Source of the DNA: JAWWBL01 sp033720975
GTDB lineage: Bacteria > Actinomycetota > Acidimicrobiia > Spongiisociales > ZC4RG35
Assembly: GCA_033720975.1 (NCBI GenBank)
Contig: JAWWBL010000029.1
Span: forward strand, 1-18,464
Direction: 5' to 3'
DNA: 18,464 nt
Below, in pieces: positions 1 through 6,852 of the stretch; the first letter of the stretch is position 1, and every line of letters begins with the position of its first letter. A model generated the notes under the pieces. That model saw nothing but the letters and a program-made list of their open reading frames with translations, was not told where the DNA came from and ran no database searches. The translations under genes and the position numbers were made by a program.

Positions 1-2129
1 CCGGCCACATCATCGAGGCGCAGGTAGATCTCTCTGGACTCTTCGAGCAGGGGCAGGGCGATGGTCTGGTCGTCGGCCTCGAAACCGACTGCCAACCCGT
101 AGTTGTACAGCGCGTTGGCCAATTCCCGATCGTCATCGAGATCGCGCCACATCTCGAGCGCCTGGCCATAGATCTCGACGCATCTAGCGAAATCCCCCCG
201 CCACCAGTAGATGCCGCCCAATGCCTCGAGCGCCTTGGCCCGGAGGCGCGGGTCGCCACCCTCCAGGCTGAGGGCATCGGTGAGCCGACGAGTCCCCTCG
301 TGAAGGTGGCCACGCGCCTGCCAGAACCTCCATGTGGCCGCAGACAGACGGAGGACCAGGTCTACTTCGCCTTGGGCCATGCCCCAGTCCAGTGCCGCGC
401 GGATATTGTCGTGGTCCTCCTCGACCAGGTTCAGCGAGCGTTCTCGATCTGAAGCCAGGAAGTCTGGAGCAATCCCGTCGACGAAGTCCGCATAGACCTC
501 GAGATGCGCGCGACTCGACTCGGCAGAGTCGTCTTCCTGGTCCAGAGCCTGGGCCGCGAACTCCCGAATCACGTGGAGCATCCGGAACCGGGAGGCTCCC
601 TCCCTGCCTTCCACCACACGAAGCAGGCTGTGTTCGACAAGCGTTTCGAGGGTGGCAAGGGAGTGGGCGCCCATCCCCCAATGCGAGCAAAATGCCTCTA
701 TCTCTTCGAGGCGGGCTCCGCCGGAGAACACGGAGAAGCGTCGGAACATCGCCTGGTCAACCGGGCCGAGAAGGCTGTAGCTCCAGTCTATGGCGCTGGT
801 GATGGTCCTCTGGCGCTCGGGGAGGTCCAGCGAACCGGCGCTGAGAAGCTGGGCGTCGAGCCTGTCGAGGATCTGCTCGACCGAGAGCAACCGGAGACGG
901 GACGCCACCAACTCGATGGCGAGCGGCAGACCGTCGAGCCGCTCCACCAACTCGTTCACCGACGCCAGGTTGTCCGTCGTGATCGTGAAATCGGGGCGAA
1001 TGGCGGTGGCTCGTTCCGCGAAGAGATGAACGCCCTCCCGCTCGAGCGCTTCCTCGACTGTTGAAGCCGGCGCAGTCTCCAGGGGAGGGATAGGCATCTC
1101 CTGTTCACCTCGGATCCTTAGCGGTGCACGGCTCGTGACTATGAACTTGGACCGCGGTGACGAAGCCAGCATGTCGGCGACGAGCGGTCCAGCATCGAGA
1201 AGCTGCTCGAAATTGTCCAGGACGAGAAGCACTGACTTCTCCCGGAGCTGTGACATCAGCCGTTCTTGAGGCGTCTCGTCCTGTCCGGAGGCTGATACGC
1301 CAAGGGCGTTGAGCACACTCGACGGCACCAGCTCCGGCTCGGTCACCGGCGAAAGGTCGACGAAGAAGACACCGTCCTCGAATCTGTGAGACATCTCGGC
1401 TGCCAACTGAAGCCCCAGCCTCGTCTTCCCGGTGCCACCGGGCCCGGTCAGGGTGAGGATGTGGGTCCGCTCGAGGAGCTGCATAGCCTCCTTCAGTTCG
1501 TAATCGCGACCGACGAATGTGGTCAGCTGCGCAGGCAGGTTGTTGCGGATCGCGTCGATCGTTCGTAGTGGCGGGAAGTTCGACTCGAGGCCTTCGGCAT
1601 GGACCTGGAAAAGCGCCTCGGGGTCGGCGAGATCTTTGAGTCGATACTTCCCGAGATCTTCGAAGGTCACGCCATCGGCCGCCAGCGGCCCCTCAGCCGC
1701 CACCACCGTGGGCTCCGAAACAACGATCTGCCCACCGTGAGCGGCGTCAGAGATCCTGGCGGCGCGGTGAACCTCCAATCCGACGTAATCGCGTCCCAGG
1801 ACCGTGGCATCGCCAGTATGGACGCCTACGCGGACCCTCACCGCGTGCCCATCGGGCCACGGCTCGTCCACTAACCCACGTTGGATGTCAACCGCGGCTG
1901 AGACTCCCGATGCGGATTCCGCAAAGACCGCAAACAAGGAATCGCCCTCGGACTTGATGGGAAATCCTCCCCTGGCCGCGACGGCATCGTTGAGGATCTG
2001 ATTGTGCTTTTGCAGGACGGTCACCCACTCTTCCCCCAGCTCAGCGACCATGCGCGTCGAGCCTTCGATGTCGGTGAAGAGGAAGGCGACGTTCCCGGTG
2101 GGTAGCGATTCAGCTTCGGTCGTGACCAC
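1..2129 (-). CDS. Class III cyclase-homology domain fused to AAA/NB-ARC ATPase and TPR repeats (3' end outside window)
   Basis: The 709 visible codons read without interruption. Residues about 13-175 form a class III adenylate/guanylate cyclase domain. FTDIEGST carries metal-binding D20, KSEGDS carries K59 and D63, and D114 lies in the substrate-selecting position. In VHRAARI, R125 is present but the usual transition-state Asn is His121. An ATPase domain follows, with P-loop GPGGTGKT at 229-236 and a Walker B-like LLVLDNFE near residue 300. From roughly residue 560 the sequence is helical and TPR-like, and runs off the window. This is the known actinobacterial signalling family often called 'adenylate/guanylate cyclase domain-containing ATPase', some members of which carry a C-terminal LuxR domain. 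The GTG start is chosen because an in-frame TGA lies only 6 nt upstream and a TAAGCT -10 box sits 8 nt upstream. Cyclase activity is uncertain because of His121; a regulatory or nucleotide-sensing role is possible. Confidence 0.9.
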   Translation of the reverse strand, partial: MVTTEAESLPTGNVAFLFTDIEGSTRMVAELGEEWVTVLQKHNQILNDAVAARGGFPIKSEGDSLFAVFAESASGVSAAVDIQRGLVDEPWPDGHAVRVRVGVHTGDATVLGRDYVGLEVHRAARISDAAHGGQIVVSEPTVVAAEGPLAADGVTFEDLGKYRLKDLADPEALFQVHAEGLESNFPPLRTIDAIRNNLPAQLTTFVGRDYELKEAMQLLERTHILTLTGPGGTGKTRLGLQLAAEMSHRFEDGVFFVDLSPVTEPELVPSSVLNALGVSASGQDETPQERLMSQLREKSVLLVLDNFEQLLDAGPLVADMLASSPRSKFIVTSRAPLRIRGEQEMPIPPLETAPASTVEEALEREGVHLFAERATAIRPDFTITTDNLASVNELVERLDGLPLAIELVASRLRLLSVEQILDRLDAQLLSAGSLDLPERQRTITSAIDWSYSLLGPVDQAMFRRFSVFSGGARLEEIEAFCSHWGMGAHSLATLETLVEHSLLRVVEGREGASRFRMLHVIREFAAQALDQEDDSAESSRAHLEVYADFVDGIAPDFLASDRERSLNLVEEDHDNIRAALDWGMAQGEVDLVLRLSAATWRFWQARGHLHEGTRRLTDALSLEGGDPRLRAKALEALGGIYWWRGDFARCVEIYGQALEMWRDLDDDRELANALYNYGLAVGFEADDQTIALPLLEESREIYLRLDDVA

Positions 2130-2137
2130 GCCGGCTC

Positions 2138-2143
2138 AGCTTA
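2138..2143 (-). promoter_or_regulatory. -10 box TAAGCT for leaderless cyclase/ATPase gene
   Basis: TAAGCT on the minus strand ends 8 nt before the GTG start at 2129. No Shine-Dalgarno sequence lies between them. This matches the TANNNT arrangement of actinobacterial leaderless genes. Confidence 0.5.
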
Positions 2144-2166
2144 CGTCGCTGTAGATGAGGAGGGCG

Positions 2167-2172
2167 TAGCCT
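2167..2172 (+). promoter_or_regulatory. -10 box TAGCCT for leaderless small membrane protein
   Basis: TAGCCT ends 6 nt before the GTG at 2179. The purine-rich GAGGAGGG at 2157-2164 is too far from that GTG (14 nt) to be a normal ribosome-binding site. Confidence 0.45.
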
Positions 2173-2178
2173 TGGCGC

Positions 2179-2352
2179 GTGCGAAAAGTGTTCGGCGTTC
2201 TGGTCGTTGTCGGCATCGCGATCGCGCTGTTTGCATTCGCCGGGACCCTGTTCCCGGAGGGCAGCTTCCTGAGGGACATCTCTGACGGGATTCGTGATCT
2301 TGTCGAGGCGATTGCCGACGCCATAGCTAGATCGGTCCGAGGCGCGGCCTGA
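2179..2352 (+). CDS. Small single-pass membrane protein, 57 aa
   Basis: I do not recognise a family. The frame opens with GTG at 2179 (an in-frame TAG lies at 2167-2169) and ends with TGA at 2350-2352. It encodes a short basic N-terminus (VRK), one hydrophobic segment at about residues 4-24, and a turn with Pro and Gly. A charged amphipathic helix follows, with D/E/R alternating with I/L/V/A. The frame fills almost exactly the space between the divergent cyclase gene and the convergent dehydrogenase, whose stop is 3 nt away. A TANNNT box 6 nt upstream fits a leaderless start. The topology resembles small membrane-anchored regulatory peptides or stress peptides, but no function can be assigned. 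It could be a chance ORF, though the membrane-plus-amphipathic pattern and the promoter argue for a real gene. Confidence 0.6.
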   Translation: MRKVFGVLVVVGIAIALFAFAGTLFPEGSFLRDISDGIRDLVEAIADAIARSVRGAA

Positions 2353-2355
2353 CCC

Positions 2356-3849
2356 TCAGCCGTGTGTGGGGAAGCCCAGATCCACGCCGCGGTGGATCGG
2401 ATCCGCCCATCGAGAAATGACCACCTTCTGCCTCGTGTAGAAGTGGACGCCTTCCGGCCCGTAAATAGCGTGGCTCCCGAAGATGGACTGCTTCCAGCCT
2501 CCGAACGAGTAGAAGGAAAGCGGCACGGGGATGGGCACGTTGATTCCGACCATGCCCACCTGGATCTCATTCTGGAACTTCCGGGCAGCTCCACCGTCGT
2601 TGGTGAAAACGGCTGTGCCGTTCCCATACGGGTTGGAGTTGATCAGGTTGATCGCCTCCTCGAAATGCTCCATACGCACCGTTGACAGGACCGGTCCGAA
2701 GATCTCGTCCGTGTAGATGCTCATGTCCGGTGTGACTTGATCGAAGAGCGTGGGACCCAGGAAGAACCCGTCCTCGTAGCCGTCGACAACGAAGTCGCGG
2801 CCGTCGGCCACCAGAAGCGCGCCCTGCTTCTCCCCGGCGTCGACGTAGCCGCGCACCTTCTCCAGATGTTGCTTTGTGACCAGGGGACCCATCTCGACGC
2901 CCGGCTGGTCGCCTGGACCGACGTTCAGCTTCTCGATACGGGTCTTCACACCCTCGATGAGGCGGTCCCCGGCTTCGCCGACGGTCACAACCGCTGAAAT
3001 TGCCATGCACCGCTCCCCCGCCGACCCATAACCGGCCGAGACGGCCGCGTCGGCGGCCAGGTCGATGTCCGCGTCAGGAAGAACGATCATGTGGTTTTTT
3101 GCGCCGCCCAGGGCCTGGGCCCGCTTGCCGTTCCTCGTTGCCGTCTCGTAGATGTGACGGGCTATCGGAGTCGAGCCGACGAAAGACACCGCCGCGACGT
3201 CCGGGTGGTCGAGCAGGGCGTCCACAGCAACCTTGTCGCCGTGCACGATGTTGAAGACACCGTCGGGAAGTCCGGCCTCCGCAAACAGCTCGGCTGCTAG
3301 GTGGTTCACCGACGGGTCCTTCTCGGAAGGCTTGAGCACGAACGTATTGCCACACGCGATGGCGATCGGGTACATCCACATGGGAACCATGGCCGGGAAG
3401 TTGAACGGCGTGATCCCCGCGACCACACCAAGCGGCTGACGGATCGTGTAGGTGTCGACACCGGTGGAAACTTGCTCCGAGTAGTCGCCTTTGAGCAGAT
3501 GCGCGATATTGCAGGCGAACTCAATCACCTCGAGGCCCCGTTGAACCTCGCCGCGGGCGTCATCGAGCGTCTTGCCATGCTCGGCAGTCAGGAGAGAAGC
3601 CAAGTCGTCACGGTGGCCCGCCACCAGCTCCCGGAAGCCGAACATGATGTTCTGTCTCTGGGTGAGTGACGAGTTGCGCCAGCTGTCGAATGCGGTTCGG
3701 GCCGCCTGGACGGCCTCGTCCACATCGTCTGGAGCGGCGTAAGCCACTTCGCCCGTCTGATCTCCGGTTGCCGGGTTGAACACCGGGCCCACGCGGTCCG
3801 ATTTCCCGGCGGTTAGGTGACCGTCGATCCAATGCTGAATCTGCTTCAC
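2356..3849 (-). CDS. mmsA: Methylmalonate-semialdehyde dehydrogenase (CoA-acylating), MmsA/IolA family
   Basis: This is a 497-residue ALDH-superfamily enzyme of normal family length. It would oxidise (methyl)malonate semialdehyde with NAD+ and CoA to propionyl-CoA or acetyl-CoA in valine, inositol or beta-alanine catabolism. Visible hallmarks are ITPFNFP (N150), VLKPSE (K173), LGGAKNH at 247-253, catalytic Cys281 in GERCMA, and NVPIPVPLSFYSFGGWKQS near the C-terminus. The general-base Glu of hydrolytic ALDHs is Ala246, as expected when CoA rather than water releases the acyl group. The start is GTG at 3849 with TAAGTT 8 nt upstream and no Shine-Dalgarno. It lies 42 nt after the DUF5667 gene on the same strand but appears to have its own promoter. 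No other valine or inositol genes are nearby, so the physiological substrate is inferred from the family only. Confidence 0.93.
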   Translation of the reverse strand: MKQIQHWIDGHLTAGKSDRVGPVFNPATGDQTGEVAYAAPDDVDEAVQAARTAFDSWRNSSLTQRQNIMFGFRELVAGHRDDLASLLTAEHGKTLDDARGEVQRGLEVIEFACNIAHLLKGDYSEQVSTGVDTYTIRQPLGVVAGITPFNFPAMVPMWMYPIAIACGNTFVLKPSEKDPSVNHLAAELFAEAGLPDGVFNIVHGDKVAVDALLDHPDVAAVSFVGSTPIARHIYETATRNGKRAQALGGAKNHMIVLPDADIDLAADAAVSAGYGSAGERCMAISAVVTVGEAGDRLIEGVKTRIEKLNVGPGDQPGVEMGPLVTKQHLEKVRGYVDAGEKQGALLVADGRDFVVDGYEDGFFLGPTLFDQVTPDMSIYTDEIFGPVLSTVRMEHFEEAINLINSNPYGNGTAVFTNDGGAARKFQNEIQVGMVGINVPIPVPLSFYSFGGWKQSIFGSHAIYGPEGVHFYTRQKVVISRWADPIHRGVDLGFPTHG

Positions 3850-3857
3850 GTCCCCGA

Positions 3858-3863
3858 AACTTA
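3858..3863 (-). promoter_or_regulatory. -10 box TAAGTT for mmsA, inside a short inverted repeat
   Basis: TAAGTT ends 8 nt before the GTG start of the dehydrogenase. It lies in the 8-nt centre of an inverted repeat with 5-bp arms (CCCCG/CGGGG, 3852-3869). The repeat could be an operator or, in read-through RNA from upstream, a small hairpin. Confidence 0.45.
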
Positions 3864-3891
3864 GCGGGGTTGTTGGTGGACAGGGACGAGG

Positions 3892-4452
3892 TCAGCCGTC
3901 TCGGGGAGGTCGAGTGGAGTCGGTCGGTGCCACCGTGGTCGTCGTCGTCTCGGTGTGCCTGGGGGCGTCGTCCCCATCATCGGTCGGCTGGGTGTGGTCG
4001 TGTTCGCGCTCGCGGTCCAAGAGGTCACGATGGGCCCGGTCGAGTCGGTCGGTGAGAACGGCGAGATCGTCATCCTGCGCTTCATCAGTCACCGTGTCAC
4101 GCGCCACCTGGAGGTGATCGTGGATGACATCGCTGGGGGCATCCCGGTCGAGCAGAGTCTCTACTTCCTCGACCCGGTGGCGTGCGGAGATATCCGAGTC
4201 GAAGACTCTGGCGGCCGGCTCGAAGAGCTGCTTGATCGGGTACAGCAGGTCGCCGGGGACGGCCCGCTCTGCGGCGAGTGCCATGACGGGAAGAAGGAGG
4301 ACCAGAGTCGCGGCTACCGCAAGGAGCCTCATCGGTCGTCGGCCGCGCCGAGAGCTTCTCACGGCATCGGCAATCGCCGCCAAGTGCCTGTCGCGCGTGG
4401 CGGGGTCGACTGTGATCTTGACCTGATCGAGCTCGGGGAACTTCTCGCTCAT
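3892..4452 (-). CDS. DUF5667-type membrane protein, partner of the ECF sigma factor
   Basis: This 186-aa protein has a cytoplasmic N-terminal segment of about 40 residues, ending in a basic cluster. One transmembrane helix follows at about 41-61, then the DUF5667-like signature around AVPGDLLYPIKQ (65-75). A helical extracytoplasmic region (about 85-150) leads to a low-complexity tail rich in His, Asp and Thr, including a run of five Thr. The ATG overlaps the sigma gene stop by 4 nt (ATGA), so translation is coupled. Proteins of this type commonly sit beside ECF sigma factors in Actinobacteria, which suggests an anti-sigma or signal-receiving role. That role is inferred: the N-terminus contains no HxxxCxxC zinc anti-sigma motif and no Cys at all. 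Confidence 0.82.
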   Translation of the reverse strand: MSEKFPELDQVKITVDPATRDRHLAAIADAVRSSRRGRRPMRLLAVAATLVLLLPVMALAAERAVPGDLLYPIKQLFEPAARVFDSDISARHRVEEVETLLDRDAPSDVIHDHLQVARDTVTDEAQDDDLAVLTDRLDRAHRDLLDREREHDHTQPTDDGDDAPRHTETTTTTVAPTDSTRPPRDG

Positions 4453-5000
4453 GACTCACCACCCAGGGTTGCGCGGAGTCGCCTCTCAGCGCGGGCGATG
4501 GTGGCGTAGGCCGCCTTGCGGGAAACACCCAGGACCTGAGCCACTTCCTCGCCCGACAACCCGACCACGTGACGTAACAGCACCGCCGACCTCTGTCTGC
4601 TGTTCAATTCCGCAAGGGCGGTCTCCAGCCGTGGGTCCAGCTGGTCGGCTAGGAGATCGCTGGCGACCCCGACGTCAGGGACCGAGTCGTGAGGTATCTC
4701 CGGTCGGCGCGACCGTCTCCGGTATTCGTCGAGACACCCGAATCGGACGCTCTTGAACAGCCAAGCGCGCAGAGCCTTGCCGTCGCCCTTGAAGCGGGGC
4801 GCCGCCTTGACCAGCTCCACGAACGCTTGCTGGACGACGTCTTCGGCGGTGCGTCGATCGGCGAGCATTCCGTAGGCGAAGGAGGTCAGATCGTCCGCCA
4901 TCTGGTCGTAGACCGCCTTGAACGCATCATTCGATCGGGCGCGGACTCCCGTCACGAGGGAGTCGAGGGGGTGGGAGGCCGCAACCGTGGAGCGGCTCAT
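4449..5000 (-). CDS. ECF-type RNA polymerase sigma factor (sigma-70 family)
   Basis: From the ATG at 5000 the protein has 183 residues. Sigma region 2 spans about residues 25-97, with TAEDVVQQAFVELVK and RAWLFKSVRFGCLDEYRR. Sigma region 4 spans about 124-175, with LNSRQRSAVLLRHVVGLSGE and a helix-turn-helix at EVAQVLGVSRKAAYATI. There is no region 1.1 or region 3, as expected for ECF sigmas. I chose ATG 5000 because AAGGGG lies 5 nt upstream. A TTG at 5042 (14 residues longer), 5 nt after GAGAGG and 10 nt past the preceding stop, is a real alternative. The gene follows the secreted-protein gene by about 50 nt and overlaps DUF5667 by 4 nt. The three probably form one transcript controlling an envelope response. 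Confidence 0.93.
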   Translation of the reverse strand: MSRSTVAASHPLDSLVTGVRARSNDAFKAVYDQMADDLTSFAYGMLADRRTAEDVVQQAFVELVKAAPRFKGDGKALRAWLFKSVRFGCLDEYRRRSRRPEIPHDSVPDVGVASDLLADQLDPRLETALAELNSRQRSAVLLRHVVGLSGEEVAQVLGVSRKAAYATIARAERRLRATLGGES

Positions 5001-5052
5001 CCACACCCCTTCGACTGGGAGGGTGAGGGTGGCGGAGGGCAATCCAACCTCT

Positions 5053-5484
5053 CTAAATCCATCCCAACCAGTGGAGAAGGCGGAACAGCTTCTCCCACTC
5101 GTGCGCCTTGATCAGGCGCCAGATGAGATGGCGTATATCGAAGTCGTGGGGACGGTCGTGCAGGCACCTCCTGGGATTATCGGTCAGCAGACACCGGTGC
5201 CTTACCTCGTCGGTCTCATCGGTCTCATCGGTTCGGTCGATGTCACCGTCCGATGGCCGGTCCGTGGGCCTGTCGATGTCACCGTCGGATGGCCGGTCCG
5301 TGGGAGTGTCCGTCTCCCTGTAGGCTGGACGATCGCTCTCCGCGTCGACTGGCCGGTCGATGTCGACTGCCACGTCAGAGGAGACCCGAACGCCGGCATC
5401 GACGGAAGCCTCAGTGGCTAAGGCGGAAAGCGGATTTGCGGCGAAAACTGCAATCGCAAGCAAGGCAGTAGTGATGGTTCGCAT
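5053..5484 (-). CDS. Secreted Asp-rich repeat protein preceding the ECF sigma gene
   Basis: I do not recognise a family. The 143-aa product has a clear signal peptide: MR, a hydrophobic core at about 5-20, and likely cleavage after ALA near residue 23. The mature part is acidic and Arg/Pro/Thr-rich. It contains two identical 12-residue repeats PTDRPSDGDIDR at 61-72 and 73-84, then three TDE triplets. Two cysteines (98 and 107) follow, which could form an extracytoplasmic disulfide. The last 25 residues form a Trp/Leu/His/Lys-rich amphipathic tail ending WLGWI. ATG 5484 is preferred over an upstream in-frame start at 5505 because AGGAG lies 5 nt upstream and the signal peptide begins there. 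As first gene of the sigma/DUF5667 operon it may be a sensed or released envelope component. Ca2+ binding by the Asp repeats is speculation. Confidence 0.8.
   Translation of the reverse strand: MRTITTALLAIAVFAANPLSALATEASVDAGVRVSSDVAVDIDRPVDAESDRPAYRETDTPTDRPSDGDIDRPTDRPSDGDIDRTDETDETDEVRHRCLLTDNPRRCLHDRPHDFDIRHLIWRLIKAHEWEKLFRLLHWLGWI
5236..5307 (-). repeat. Two tandem 36-bp repeats within the secreted-protein gene
   Basis: Copies lie at 5236-5271 and 5272-5307, differing at about three positions, and encode the two identical 12-residue Asp-rich repeats. A 9-bp direct repeat (GTCTCATCG on the plus strand) just before them encodes the repeated TDE. Copies keep the reading frame. Confidence 0.85.
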
Positions 5485-5489
5485 GGCTT

Positions 5490-5494
5490 CTCCT
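5490..5494 (-). promoter_or_regulatory. Ribosome-binding site AGGAG fixing the secreted-protein start
   Basis: AGGAG on the minus strand lies 5 nt before ATG 5484. This sets the start at the signal-peptide Met rather than the in-frame codon seven residues upstream. Confidence 0.7.
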
Positions 5495-5508
5495 GGTAGC
5501 TCCAACGG

Positions 5509-5536
5509 TTAGGACGCCGACCGGGCTCCGGATTCC
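5509..5536 (-). promoter_or_regulatory. Candidate ECF-sigma promoter (GGAAT-N15-CGTCCTAA)
   Basis: On the minus strand, GGAAT (5532-5536) is followed after 15 nt by CGTCCTAA (5509-5516). That resembles ECF promoters of the GGAAC/GGAAT ... CGTC type. The -10 end lies 24 nt before the ATG of the secreted protein, leaving room for a leader containing AGGAG. The implied autoregulation by the sigma factor of this operon is inference. Confidence 0.35.
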
Positions 5537-5571
5537 ACGCCTTGACTCGCGATTTCTCTTTCTTGAGACGC

Positions 5572-5594
5572 TGGGCGCCCCTATAGGGCGCCCA
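5572..5594. promoter_or_regulatory. Perfect 9-bp inverted repeat (candidate operator) in the divergent intergenic region
   Basis: TGGGCGCCC, spacer CTATA, GGGCGCCCA. Each arm contains the self-complementary GGGCGCCC. It covers the expected -35 position of the LtrA-gene promoter (-10 TATCTT at 5611-5616). There is no T-run after it on either strand, so a repressor or activator site is more likely than a terminator. Confidence 0.4.
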
Positions 5595-5610
5595 CAACCT
5601 GAGGTTGCGT

Positions 5611-5616
5611 TATCTT
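5611..5616 (+). promoter_or_regulatory. -10 box TATCTT for leaderless LtrA-family gene
   Basis: TATCTT ends 9 nt before ATG 5626 with no Shine-Dalgarno between. This supports ATG 5626 over an in-frame TTG at 5605, which would start upstream of the -10 box. Confidence 0.5.
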
Positions 5617-5625
5617 GCGGGCGGT

Positions 5626-6840
5626 ATGCAGATTGCCAGGCTCACTCCACCAAGTCTTCGCACCGCCCAGGAAGAGGGGAGAAGAAGCGCCACCTGGTTG
5701 GAGCTGTTCTATGACCTCGCCTTCGTTGTGGCCGTGGCTGTCCTCGGCGTCGCGCTGGTTCACGACATGTCCTGGGGCGGAATCGCGTCCTTCTTCGGCT
5801 ACTTCGCCCTCATCTGGTGGCTATGGGTCAGCCATACCTTCTACGCCGATCGCTTCGACACGGATGACCTCGTGTACCGGGTGCTCGCCGCCACGCAGAT
5901 GGTCGCGATCGTGGTCATTGCCGCAGCGCTGTCAGGGGATCACAGTCACTCGATCACGGCGTTCGCTGTGGGGTACACGATCGCTCGCGTCAGTCTGTTG
6001 ATCCTCTACTACCGGGTCCACAAACACGTTGCCGAAGTCAGGGACCTGGTCGCCGGGTATCTGAGAGGTTTCGGGCTCGGTGCCGTCGTCTGGGCTTCTT
6101 CGATATTCGTCGACGAGCCCTTCGTCTTCACCGTCTGGACCGTGGCTCTCGCTATCGACCTGGCGACCCCGTGGGTAATGAGAAGGCTTCAGGCGCGGGT
6201 GCCACTGGACATCAGCCACCTGCCGGAGCGCTTCGGGCTGTTCACGATCCTGGTGCTCGGAGAGTCGATCACCGCTGTCGTCACCGGTCTGACTCACCTC
6301 GAGTGGGCGGTGGTGCCAACCCTGACGGCGGCGCTCGGAATCGGGATCGCGACATGTCTGTGGTGGATGTACTTCGACAATGCCGAGGGCAGCGTCGTCC
6401 GGCGACGGGACCGCGGCGGCGGAAAGACGTGGCGGCCCACGGCCTGGATCTACACCCATTTTCCCTTGGCTGCGGCCCTCGCCGCCGTCGGGGTCTCACT
6501 GGAAACCGCCGTCGCCGAGGCTGGTCACGGCCCGATGCCCGCTCCCGAGCGGTGGATCTTCGTGGGCTCGGTCGCAGCGGCCTTCGCTGCCATGGCTCTG
6601 ATCCAAGAGGCGTCGCTGTCCCATCCCCACCTCGCCATCAACCGCGCTATCGCATACAACCGGCTCGCTGCAGTCCCCTTCTTGATGGTCATCGGTTTGA
6701 TGGGCCAACTCGAAGCCCAGTGGGTAGCAGTGGGCGTGTTTGGCGTGTGCATCGCAGAGGTCATCGGTGATCTCGCGCTGGCGGCTCACTCGAGGGAACT
6801 GCAGAGACTCGATGAGGAAGCCACTGCCAACGACGAATAG
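5626..6840 (+). CDS. LtrA-family (low temperature requirement A) multi-pass membrane protein
   Basis: The 404-aa product begins with a short cytoplasmic segment, then the LtrA-family hallmark TWLELFYDLAFVVAV at about residues 23-37. Multiple hydrophobic helices follow to the end, around ten by eye. A conserved ERFGLFTILVLGESI segment lies in the middle and an HxxLxxxRxxxYxR-like stretch near the C-terminus. LtrA proteins (PF06772) are named from a Listeria low-temperature growth locus, and their biochemical function is not established. The gene is first of a pair with the HTH_42 protein, 12 nt downstream. It diverges from the sigma operon across an intergenic palindrome. The length is normal for the family. 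I would not assign a transported substrate. Confidence 0.88.
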   Translation: MQIARLTPPSLRTAQEEGRRSATWLELFYDLAFVVAVAVLGVALVHDMSWGGIASFFGYFALIWWLWVSHTFYADRFDTDDLVYRVLAATQMVAIVVIAAALSGDHSHSITAFAVGYTIARVSLLILYYRVHKHVAEVRDLVAGYLRGFGLGAVVWASSIFVDEPFVFTVWTVALAIDLATPWVMRRLQARVPLDISHLPERFGLFTILVLGESITAVVTGLTHLEWAVVPTLTAALGIGIATCLWWMYFDNAEGSVVRRRDRGGGKTWRPTAWIYTHFPLAAALAAVGVSLETAVAEAGHGPMPAPERWIFVGSVAAAFAAMALIQEASLSHPHLAINRAIAYNRLAAVPFLMVIGLMGQLEAQWVAVGVFGVCIAEVIGDLALAAHSRELQRLDEEATANDE

Positions 6841-6852
6841 CCCGCGGCTGCA

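Noticed and set aside
504..1064. 186-aa plus-strand open frame within the cyclase/ATPase gene
   Set aside because: It is antisense to the helical ATPase/TPR region, which reads as a continuous recognisable protein. The plus-strand product has no recognisable family.
2157..2164. GAGGAGGG as ribosome-binding site of the small membrane protein
   Set aside because: It is 14 nt from GTG 2179. The frame from TTG 2172 and the one from ATG 2155 give an Arg-rich or four-codon product.
2136..2627. 163-aa minus-strand open frame overlapping the mmsA 3' end and the small membrane gene
   Set aside because: Low-complexity Ser/Arg/Thr composition in an alternative frame of mmsA, which is a clear gene.
5236..5307. 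36-bp repeats as a CRISPR remnant
   Set aside because: The copies are directly adjacent with no spacers and lie in frame inside a coding sequence.
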